Assembly: GCA_003132305.1 (NCBI GenBank)
Contig: PKXJ01000026.1
Location: 11,255-50,485 of the forward strand
From: Acidimicrobiaceae bacterium
Lineage (GTDB): Bacteria; Actinomycetota; Acidimicrobiia; Acidimicrobiales; RAAP-2
Reading direction: 5' to 3'
DNA length: 39,231 nucleotides
The notes beneath the pieces are model-generated. The model was not told the origin of the DNA. It searched no databases and was given only the letters and a program-made list of their open reading frames with translations. Numbering within the stretch: the first letter of the stretch is position 1; each line of letters begins with the position of its first letter. Positions 8,480 through 15,292 of this stretch are shown here, one piece after another. The position numbers and the translations under genes are program-made.

Positions 8480-8671
8480 GTGAAGGTAAAAGTTGATTAC
8501 GACCTTTGTACGTCGAACGCTGTCTGCATGGGCATCGCGCCGGAGATTTTCGAAGTGCGCGACGACGGCTTCATGTACGTCTTGAACGAGAATCCCGGGC
8601 CCGAGTTCGACGAGCGTCTTCGCCAGGCGGTCGCGGGTTGTCCCAACGGCGCCATCGCCATCGAGGAGTAG
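8480..8671 (+). CDS. Short ferredoxin, probably [3Fe-4S]
   Basis: I place the start at GTG 8480 because GGAGGG at 8471-8476 sits just upstream; the nearby ATG at 8478 is followed at once by a stop. The 63-residue product begins MKVKVDYDLC. It has cysteines at positions 10 and 16 (C-x5-C) followed by IAPEIFEV, and a last Cys in GCPNGAI. The missing middle cysteine is typical of the single-cluster [3Fe-4S] ferredoxins that serve cytochromes P450 in actinobacteria. No P450 gene is present in this window. The gene is only three bases from the gltX start, so it probably shares a transcript with glutamyl-tRNA synthetase, with no obvious functional reason. Confidence 0.9.
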   Translation: MKVKVDYDLCTSNAVCMGIAPEIFEVRDDGFMYVLNENPGPEFDERLRQAVAGCPNGAIAIEE

Positions 8672-8674
8672 TTG

Positions 8675-10123
8675 ATGAGCGGGCCACGGGTGCGATTCGC
8701 CCCTTCGCCCACGGGCTACTTTCACGTGGGTTCCGCGCGATCGGCCCTCTTTAACTGGCTCGTCGCGCGCCAAGATCCCGCGGGCGTCTTCATACTGCGC
8801 GTTGAAGACACCGACGCCGAACGCAATCGTGAGGATTGGGTCGAGGGCATCTACTCAGCGATGGCCTGGCTCGGGCTCACGCTCGACGAAGGTCCCTTTC
8901 GCCAGAGTGACAACTTCGCCGCGCACGACAGCGCCGCGCAACTACTGCGTCGCAGTGGTTACCTCTACTACTGCGACTGCTCGCTCGCCCAGATTGAAAA
9001 GCGCAAGGGTCCCGGCGCCACGCCAGGCTACGACGGTTACTGTCGCGACCGCGGCGTGGAACGTGGAACGAAAACGGCGTTGCGATTTCGAACGCCGCAA
9101 GAGGGCGTCACGGTCGTACACGACCTCATTCGAGGCGACGTCGAGTTCGTTAACAACCTGATCGAGGACTTCGTCGTGGTGAGGTCCTCGGGCATCGTGC
9201 TCTACGCGCTCGCCAACGTGACCGACGACCGACACGATCGAATCACGCACATCATTAGGGGCGAGGAGCATCTCGCGAACGCGCCCAAGCAGATGATGCT
9301 GTGGGAGGCCCTCAACGCCGCGACGGGGGACGAGGTTCCCCTGGCGCTCTACGCGCACTTGCCGCTGCTCGTGAACGAACAGCGTAAGAAACTCTCCAAG
9401 CGAAAGGACCCCGTCGCGACGGAGACCTATCGCGACCAGGGCTACCTTGCTGAAGCCTTCGTGAACTACCTGGCGCTGCTCGGCTGGAGCCCGCGCGGCG
9501 ACGAGGAGATCGTGCCGCTCGCTACGCTCATCGAGCAGTTCCGACTGGAAGATGTTTCGCACTCGCCGGCCTTTTTCGACGTGAAGAAGTTGACGCACCT
9601 GAACGGGGAGTACCTGCGCGCACTTAGTCCCGACGAATTCGTCGAGCGCAGCAAGCCGTGGGTGCGGCCGTGGTCGAGCGCGTGGCAGCCCAGCGACCGG
9701 GAACCCCCGTGGCGCGAAGACCAGTTTGACAAGTACCTCTACGCGCGCGTCGCTCCCTTGGTGCAAGAACGCGTCGCGACCCTGGGCGAGATTCCCTCGA
9801 TGGTGGCGTTTTTCTTCCTCGATCTTGTCGAGCTCGACGAGGCGAGTTTCGCCAAGGTCATCAAGGACGATCCCTTGGGCCGAGACCTTCTTCGCGGCGC
9901 CGTGCGACGATTCGAACTGCTCGTGTCGTGGGACGCGGTAAGCCTGCACGACGCGACCGTCGAAGTCGGCGAAGAACTGGGTCTCACCCTTCGAAAGGCC
10001 CAGGCGCCCATTCGCTGCGCCGTCACCGGAACGCTCGTGGGGCCGCCGCTCTTTGAGTCGCTCGAACTGCTCGGTCGCAAGAAGTCCATCGAGCGACTTC
10101 GCGCCGCGTTGGAGCGAGTGTGA
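8675..10123 (+). CDS. gltX: Glutamyl-tRNA synthetase
   Basis: This class I synthetase of about 482 residues attaches glutamate to tRNA-Glu. The N-terminus shows RFAPSPTGYFHVGSARSALF, in which HVGS is the HIGH-type signature, and the KMSKS-type loop is KLSKRKDP near residue 250. The length and C-terminal anticodon-binding part are normal for bacterial GluRS. I choose ATG 8675; a TTG three bases earlier is also in frame. If, as in most actinobacteria, no GlnRS exists, the enzyme also charges tRNA-Gln with glutamate for later amidation by GatCAB. The tRNA-Gln and tRNA-Glu genes lie about 0.7 kb downstream. The stop overlaps the next gene (GTGTGA). Confidence 0.97.
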   Translation: MSGPRVRFAPSPTGYFHVGSARSALFNWLVARQDPAGVFILRVEDTDAERNREDWVEGIYSAMAWLGLTLDEGPFRQSDNFAAHDSAAQLLRRSGYLYYCDCSLAQIEKRKGPGATPGYDGYCRDRGVERGTKTALRFRTPQEGVTVVHDLIRGDVEFVNNLIEDFVVVRSSGIVLYALANVTDDRHDRITHIIRGEEHLANAPKQMMLWEALNAATGDEVPLALYAHLPLLVNEQRKKLSKRKDPVATETYRDQGYLAEAFVNYLALLGWSPRGDEEIVPLATLIEQFRLEDVSHSPAFFDVKKLTHLNGEYLRALSPDEFVERSKPWVRPWSSAWQPSDREPPWREDQFDKYLYARVAPLVQERVATLGEIPSMVAFFFLDLVELDEASFAKVIKDDPLGRDLLRGAVRRFELLVSWDAVSLHDATVEVGEELGLTLRKAQAPIRCAVTGTLVGPPLFESLELLGRKKSIERLRAALERV

Positions 10124-10800
10124 TCTTTGGTCCGATCAAACTGATCCTTCGTCTCTTCAGTTTGTTCATGACGGTGCTCGTGCTCTACTTCGCGGTGACC
10201 TTCGTGCAAATCTGGTGGCGCGGTCACGAACACACCGGCGCCTCGGCGCAGGCGATCCTCGTCTACGGGACCACTGAGGACAACGGCAAGCCGTCGCCGG
10301 AGTTGAGGGCGCGCCTCGATCAAGCCCTCACGCTGTACCGCGCGGGCAGAGCGCCGTGGATCGCGGTCACCGGGGGCAATCTGCCCGGCGACGTCTACAC
10401 CGAAGCGGGCGTGTCGGCCACGTACCTAAAGGATCACGGCGTGCCGGCGTCGCACATCTTGAAGGGTGCGGGCAACGACACTTGGCAGAACGTCGAGACG
10501 ATACTGCCCAAGTTAAGGAAGCACGACCTCAAGACGGTCATCACCGTGACCGATCCCTTTCACGAGTACCGCGCGATGGCCATCGCCTCCGCGCAGGGAC
10601 TGAAGCCCTACCCGTCGCCGGTGCGTAACTCGCCCACCATCAAACATCAGCTGTGGCGCTACTACCTGAAAGAGACGCTCGAAGTCGGTGTTGGTCGCGT
10701 TGTCGGCTACGGACGCCTGAGTTCGTGGACGACGACGGCATCCAAGATCCACGTGTCCAAGATCCACGCCCCCAAGGTCAACGTCCCGTCTGGCACTTGA
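10120..10800 (+). CDS. YdcF/SanA-like DUF218 envelope protein
   Basis: This 226-residue protein has one N-terminal transmembrane helix (about residues 8-28) and then a DUF218 domain. The domain shows AILVYGTT, the basic ELRARLDQALTLYRAG, AVTGGN, and later TVTDPFHEYRA, which contains the conserved His. The family includes YdcF, SanA and ElyC, linked to envelope polysaccharide metabolism and permeability, though the chemistry is not settled. The GTG start overlaps the gltX stop. The last 25 residues contain a short repeat of SKIHxxK type (SKIHVSKIHAPKVNV), probably a flexible tail. Its operon position behind gltX seems to reflect transcription rather than function. Confidence 0.88.
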   Translation: MIFGPIKLILRLFSLFMTVLVLYFAVTFVQIWWRGHEHTGASAQAILVYGTTEDNGKPSPELRARLDQALTLYRAGRAPWIAVTGGNLPGDVYTEAGVSATYLKDHGVPASHILKGAGNDTWQNVETILPKLRKHDLKTVITVTDPFHEYRAMAIASAQGLKPYPSPVRNSPTIKHQLWRYYLKETLEVGVGRVVGYGRLSSWTTTASKIHVSKIHAPKVNVPSGT

Positions 10801-10831
10801 GAACGCGACTCAGGTAAGATTGCCCAGCCCT

Positions 10832-10903
10832 TCGGGGGTGGTGTAATTGGCAACACAACTGGTTCTGGTCCAGTTATTCAGGGTTCGAGTCCTTGCCCCC
10901 GAG
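10832..10903 (+). tRNA. tRNA-Gln (anticodon CUG)
   Basis: A 72-nt cloverleaf folds with acceptor arm TCGGGGG (10832-10838) pairing with CCCCCGA (10896-10902) and a G at the discriminator position. The anticodon stem ACTGG/CCAGT closes the loop TTCTGGT, which gives anticodon CTG. The T arm is AGGGTTCGAGTCCTT. The CCA end is not encoded. It lies 32 bp behind the YdcF-like gene. Confidence 0.95.
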
Positions 10904-10936
10904 CGAATGAGTCAGCGGTGACGTTGGTTTTTTCAT

Positions 10937-11012
10937 GGTCCCATCGTCTAGTGGCCTAGGACATCACCCTCTCAAGGTGGAGACACGGGTTCAAATCCCG
11001 TTGGGACTGCCA
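10937..11012 (+). tRNA. tRNA-Glu (anticodon CUC)
   Basis: A 76-nt tRNA including an encoded CCA. Acceptor arm GGTCCCA (10937-10943) pairs with TGGGACT with a G-U first pair. The anticodon stem TCACC/GGTGG closes the loop CTCTCAA, so the anticodon is CTC. The T arm is ACGGGTTCAAATCCCGT. It lies 33 bp after tRNA-Gln, and unlike that gene it carries CCA in the DNA. Confidence 0.95.
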
Positions 11013-11067
11013 GTTGGCCTGAACCTCGTTGAGTGGACCACGCTCCGTGCCCGACGACACCACTTTC

Positions 11068-12300
11068 TCAGTCGGCGGCGACGTCGACGGCTGCGGGATC
11101 TACCTTCGGTCCGAAGTTCGGCTCGCCCTTCACGGGCAGCAAGAGGATGAGCGCCGAGAGTGCGACGACCACGGCGATGATCGTCAACTCACCGCGGTAG
11201 CCCAGCACCGAGATGAGCGCCGCGCCGACCGCGATAGAGATGGTCTGGGGCAGTGAAGCGATGAGGTCGAAGGCCGAGAACGCTCTTCCCTGCAGTTCGT
11301 CGGGGGTGCGTAGCTGCAAGAGCGTGAAGGCCCCGACCAAGAGCGGTGGCAGGGCCACCCCGAAGACGACGGCGCCCAGTAGCACGAGCGGGAGCGGTCC
11401 AGCTTCGATCAACAGTGATCCGACGACCACGAGGATGAGGCCGACGCCGCTGAGCCAGCGCTCACCGAGACGGCGCATCATCGGGGCGGAGAGGGGCCCG
11501 CCAATGATGGCGCCGACGCCCTGGACCGACATGATGACGCCGATGAAACTCGCGGTGCGATGAAGTTCGTTACTGACGACGGCAAATACTGCCGTCTCGG
11601 CGAAGCCGACGACACTCAGGGCCACCGCGAGGGCGATCACCATGCGACGAAGTACGGGCGTTGCAATGACGTGGCGAAAGCCACCGAGGAGTTCCTCCAA
11701 AAAGTGCGTGGGCGCTCGCGCGGGCCTCTCTTCGCGAACGTGCAGCGTGAGCACCGAGACACCCGCGATGACGAACGTCGCCGAATCAAGAACCGCGATC
11801 CAGTGTCCTCCGACAAGGACGAAGAGTCCCGCGCCCGCGAGCGGCGCGATCAGTCGAAGACCTTCGCGAACGGTTCGAAGAAAGGCGTTGGCGTCGCCGA
11901 GTTGATCGGCGGCCAGCAGCACCGTCAAGAACGCCGACTGCGCCGAGCCGATGAAGTTGCCGGCGAAGCCGTAGAGGAACATGGTCAGGTAGATGATCCA
12001 GACACCGCGCGAAGAGTGCACCGTGAGCAGGAGCAGTACACCGACGGCACTGATGAAGTTGACGATGACGAGCGTGGGGCGTCGTCGAACACGGTCGACC
12101 AACATGCCAGCGAGTGGTGAAAACAACGAAGCGAGTACGGCGAAGAAGAATGTCAGACCCGCGGCGGCGTTGGAGTGAGTGAGTTCCTTGGTCCAGATGC
12201 CGAGCGCCAAGAACATCGACGTGTCGCCAAAGAGAGAGAAACTCTGGCCGATGAGATAGACGCGCGCGTCTCTCGAAGACAACACTCCTCGCATCGTCAC
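11068..12300 (-). CDS. Major facilitator superfamily exporter
   Basis: This 410-residue membrane transporter has about twelve hydrophobic segments, with a basic loop MLVDRVRRRPTLV after the second to third helix that matches the family's conserved RxxGRR-type motif A. It resembles actinobacterial drug-efflux permeases of the enterobactin/macrolide exporter group. The GTG start at 12300 overlaps the stop of the ArsR-like gene by four bases, so the regulator is translated first and the pump second. This arrangement suggests a repressor-controlled efflux system. The substrate is not predictable. Confidence 0.93.
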   Translation of the reverse strand: MTMRGVLSSRDARVYLIGQSFSLFGDTSMFLALGIWTKELTHSNAAAGLTFFFAVLASLFSPLAGMLVDRVRRRPTLVIVNFISAVGVLLLLTVHSSRGVWIIYLTMFLYGFAGNFIGSAQSAFLTVLLAADQLGDANAFLRTVREGLRLIAPLAGAGLFVLVGGHWIAVLDSATFVIAGVSVLTLHVREERPARAPTHFLEELLGGFRHVIATPVLRRMVIALAVALSVVGFAETAVFAVVSNELHRTASFIGVIMSVQGVGAIIGGPLSAPMMRRLGERWLSGVGLILVVVGSLLIEAGPLPLVLLGAVVFGVALPPLLVGAFTLLQLRTPDELQGRAFSAFDLIASLPQTISIAVGAALISVLGYRGELTIIAVVVALSALILLLPVKGEPNFGPKVDPAAVDVAAD

Positions 12301-12929
12301 GTCGCACTGCCCGGAAGTTTGATGGGATAGGAAAACGTGAGCACTTCGACGGGCAGTGAGTCGGCCGGGCGAAGCGAAGCGTCCGAGAGACGATCGTGAA
12401 ATCGCGCCAGCGTCTCTACGAGCTCGGTGTTCACTTCTTTAAGTTCCTCGGGCGTCACAAAGAGAATGAATTCGCCGCTGTCGGCGGCCTCCCGCCACGA
12501 CTTGGGATAGTTCGACCTCGTGTCGAAGAAGTGTTGCAGTCGCGCGAAGCTTCGTTCGAAGAGAAGTCGCTCGAGACTCTTCGCGGCGACGTCTCGTTCG
12601 GGATCCTCGTCGACGGTGCTAATGCGCAGCCCGAGGTGAACGATCTTCCAGGGTCGTTGGCGACCAGTGCCACCGCCGGCCTCTTCCACGAAGCCGTACT
12701 TGGCGAGTTGGCGAAAGTGAAACGAACACGTGGTGGGCGACTCGCCAATCAGTTCACCGGCCTGGGTTGCGGTGAGTGGTCCTTCCAGAGCGAGCACTTC
12801 TAAGAGCGCGAGTCGTACCGGATGCGTCAGCGCGCGCATCGTCTTGGGGTCGGTGAGTTCGCGCAGTACTGGCTGGGTACTGCTCTTCGTCGCTTCCGAG
12901 GGTGGTGAGGTCGTTGGGTCTTGAGTCAT
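12297..12929 (-). CDS. ArsR-like winged-helix transcriptional regulator
   Basis: This 210-residue protein has a winged-helix domain at about residues 25-105, with the lead RALTHPVRLALLEVL and the recognition-helix region GESPTTCSFHFRQLAKYGFV. The long C-terminal part is helical with no metal-binding cysteine cluster, so it is more likely a ligand-responsive HTH_20-type repressor than a metal sensor. It is first in a two-gene operon with the MFS exporter. A pair of direct repeats just upstream (12947-12973) probably forms its own operator. I infer autorepression and derepression by an exported compound. Confidence 0.92.
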   Translation of the reverse strand: MTQDPTTSPPSEATKSSTQPVLRELTDPKTMRALTHPVRLALLEVLALEGPLTATQAGELIGESPTTCSFHFRQLAKYGFVEEAGGGTGRQRPWKIVHLGLRISTVDEDPERDVAAKSLERLLFERSFARLQHFFDTRSNYPKSWREAADSGEFILFVTPEELKEVNTELVETLARFHDRLSDASLRPADSLPVEVLTFSYPIKLPGSAT

Positions 12930-12946
12930 TCGTCGAGCGTACTCTA

Positions 12947-12973
12947 TCGAGAGATGTCTGTCGAGAGATATCT
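12947..12973 (-). promoter_or_regulatory. Probable operator: two direct repeats before the regulator-exporter operon
   Basis: Two 13-bp direct repeats, TCGAGAGATGTCT (12947-12959) and TCGAGAGATATCT (12961-12973), differ at one base and are spaced 14 bp apart. Each contains the palindrome AGATRTCT. They lie 18-44 bp upstream of the regulator's ATG, next to an AT-rich stretch (TTTAAAT at 12975-12981). This layout fits binding by the regulator to its own promoter. The assignment is by position and symmetry only. Confidence 0.55.
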
Positions 12974-13176
12974 ATTTAAATTGTCGTCCGGCTACCTGAT
13001 GGCCCATCTTCGTGATCTGAGCGCCGAAGCGTTCCAGCGAAAGGAACTTGAAGCCAAGGCACGAAGGCATGATTGAAAAGGGCACGGTGCTCGACCAACG
13101 GAACTTGCCCTCGGATTCATTCCGTGAACGTCAAAGCGCCATCGTGATTGCCCTCACCAGTCGCTTTTGTTGAGCG

Positions 13177-13509
13177 TCATTCGATGGTGGCGTCGCCGCT
13201 GTCACTTTCGAACGGCAAGTCCTCAGCGAACCAGGCCATCATCCCGCCCGAAAGATTCGCCACGTCAAAGCCGTTCTCTCCGAGAAACGTCGCGGCGCGA
13301 AGAGAGCGGCCTCCGGATCGGCACGTGCAGATAATGAGGCGGTCGCGCGGGAGTTCATCGAGGTGATCGGGTAGCTCGGCAAGGGGAATGAGTGAGGCCA
13401 TGGGAGCGTGCCCCGCTTCCCACTCGTTCTCTTCGCGCACGTCGAGAAGAATGGCGTCACCATCGAGAAGTTCGAACGCTTCGCTGGCACTGATTTCACT
13501 AATTGACAT
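13177..13509 (-). CDS. Single-domain rhodanese-like sulfurtransferase
   Basis: This 110-residue rhodanese moves sulfane sulfur as a cysteine persulfide. The domain starts with ISASEAFELL and LLDVREENEWEAGHAPMA, and the active loop is CRSGGRS with the catalytic Cys63. I choose ATG 13509 because GAGGTGA lies about eight bases upstream; a GTG at 13521 would add four residues. Small rhodaneses of this GlpE/PspE type act as carriers. The gene is divergent from the rhodanese-MBL fusion at 13629 across a 119-bp shared promoter region, so the two probably work in one sulfide/persulfide pathway. Confidence 0.93.
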   Translation of the reverse strand: MSISEISASEAFELLDGDAILLDVREENEWEAGHAPMASLIPLAELPDHLDELPRDRLIICTCRSGGRSLRAATFLGENGFDVANLSGGMMAWFAEDLPFESDSGDATIE

Positions 13510-13628
13510 GGAACTCGTCACCTCTTAACTCATTGTTCTTGCGGTCTTCGCGGCTTCACTTTGTGAATCTACTCCGTGACAGCGTCGCAGACTTCGACGA
13601 AAATGTCCGTCGCCATTAGTCTGGTGGG

Positions 13629-14723
13629 GTGCTGCACAAGGCGATCTCAACGATGAGTGGCGACGAGCTTTTGGCGCGACTCGAGGATCCCGAGCTTTAC
13701 CTCGTCGACGTGCGAGACCCCGACGAAGTGGTGGACTGGCAGATTCCCGGCGTGCACAACATTCCCCTGGCGTCGCTGGGATCACGCGTCGCAGAGCTAC
13801 CAGAGGATAAAGATCTCGTCCTCGTCTGCGCCAAAGGAACGAGGGCGCTTCAAGGGGCCGAACTCTTGGCCGAGCTGGGTGTCGAGAGTCGGGTGCTCGA
13901 GGGCGGCATGGCGACGTGGGGCTCAACCTACGACCAGGTCGCCGCTGACTTTGGCGGCGCGACCGTGGTCCAACTTCGTCGACGGGGCAAAGGGTGTCTG
14001 TCGTACGTCGTTGGTGCGGGCTCGAGAGCGGTAGTCATCGACCCCTCGCGCCAACTCGGTAAATATCTCGACGTCGCGCGCCACTATGGCTGGACCATCA
14101 CCCACGTCCTCGACACGCACTTGCACGCCGACCACCTCAGCGGCGCTCGCGAACTCGCGGCACAAAGTGGCGCGGCGTTGTGGCTCAATCCCGCCGATCC
14201 CTTCGAGTTTGACTTCGAAGCACTCGTGGACGGCAAGTCCATTGAACTGAAGCCCGGCGTGGACCTGCGCGTCTCGTCGGTGAGCGTGCCCGGGCACACG
14301 GAGGGCTCGACCATGTACCAACTCGGTGACGAGGCCATCTTTACTGGCGACACGCTCTTTTTAGAGAGCGTGGGGCGGCCGGACTTGGCCGATCAGGCGG
14401 AAGCCTTCGCGCACCACCTCTACCAGAGCCTCCACGAGCGGGTTTTGCCCTTGAGCGATGAAATCACGGTGTTTCCGGCGCACTTTGGCCCTGGCGTCGA
14501 GGTTCACGCTGGAAAGTTCGTAGCGCGAGAGCTCGGGTCGCTTCGTCACGCGCTGGCGGCACTGGACCTCAACGAGAGCGATTTTGTCGACTGGGCCGTA
14601 GCCAACGTCAAGGATCGGCCGGGGAACTATCAGCAGATCGTTCGAATTAATTCAGGTCAAGCCGAGATCAACGGTGACGCCGAGGACTTAGAGATGGGTC
14701 CCAATCGCTGCGCGATCGCGTAA
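13629..14723 (+). CDS. Rhodanese / metallo-beta-lactamase fusion, persulfide dioxygenase-like
   Basis: The 364-residue protein joins an N-terminal rhodanese domain (about residues 8-103, catalytic Cys67 in LVCAKGTRA) to a C-terminal metallo-beta-lactamase domain (about 110-355). The metal ligands are visible as H164-x-H166-x-D168-H169, H223, D241 and H285. This resembles ETHE1/SdoA persulfide dioxygenases, which oxidise glutathione or low-molecular-weight persulfides to sulfite, except that the rhodanese here comes first; in CstB-type fusions it follows. GTG 13629 is used; MSGD from ATG 13653 is an alternative start. Together with the divergent rhodanese it suggests a sulfide detoxification or sulfane-sulfur handling module. 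The substrate thiol is unknown. Confidence 0.9.
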   Translation: MLHKAISTMSGDELLARLEDPELYLVDVRDPDEVVDWQIPGVHNIPLASLGSRVAELPEDKDLVLVCAKGTRALQGAELLAELGVESRVLEGGMATWGSTYDQVAADFGGATVVQLRRRGKGCLSYVVGAGSRAVVIDPSRQLGKYLDVARHYGWTITHVLDTHLHADHLSGARELAAQSGAALWLNPADPFEFDFEALVDGKSIELKPGVDLRVSSVSVPGHTEGSTMYQLGDEAIFTGDTLFLESVGRPDLADQAEAFAHHLYQSLHERVLPLSDEITVFPAHFGPGVEVHAGKFVARELGSLRHALAALDLNESDFVDWAVANVKDRPGNYQQIVRINSGQAEINGDAEDLEMGPNRCAIA

Positions 14724-15292
14724 GTGCCCGCGCTGGCGATTTAACTTAGCTGCTCCTCTCGTAGTGGTTGACGTGTGTACACACTTGATGAGAATCGGGC
14801 GCGAGTACTCAAACACGACGTACTTTTCATCGTGGAGAACTCACCAGACGCGAGAGATTGTCTCATTAGTCGGGCCATAGTTTGCGCGCACGTCGGTGTT
14901 GTGAGTTGGTCAACTGGCGTGCTTCGTCGGGAAGAAAGTGAGTCCAAAGGACCGAGCAAAAGTCGCGAGAAATGGCTTAATCACTGGCTTACAATATGGT
15001 TACGATTTTTTCTGGTCTAACCAGGCACGACATGGTCATTCGCGATATATATTTTTTCGACCTTTTGACCAGGTATTTTGTGGCACCTATCGGATTTTGA
15101 TTTGTCGGCACCAACGTCTCAATTAATCCTGGGCTTCTCATCCTGGACTGTGGGCTTTACCTATACTTGGTTGTAAGGAAACGGTCGTGTCGTGTCACGA
15201 GGCGCTACCTTGTGATTGTTATCGCTGTGCCGCATGATCTAAAAAATTAAAGGTTGACGAAGTTCGACCCTTATGAATGGAGTGAATTGACC
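14724..15292. other. 569-bp leader region without a supported gene
   Basis: No convincing gene is present. A weak frame at 14775-15020 would give 81 residues with no recognisable domain. From about 14990 on the DNA becomes AT-rich, with ATATATATTTTTT at 15042-15054. The string TTTACCTATACTTGG at 15156-15170 contains a TATACT that could be a -10 box, and a similar TTACCTATGCT lies before the next secreted-protein gene. I read the stretch as promoter and a long untranslated leader for the secreted protein that starts at 15293. Confidence 0.5.

Noticed and set aside
12999-13173. Two tiny overlapping frames (25 and 34 residues) between regulator and rhodanese
   Set aside because: They have only weak ribosome sites and no known relatives; chance is the simplest explanation.
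14775-15020. An 81-residue frame before the IPT-repeat gene
   Set aside because: No ribosome site, no recognised domain, and the local DNA becomes AT-rich toward its end, as in a leader.
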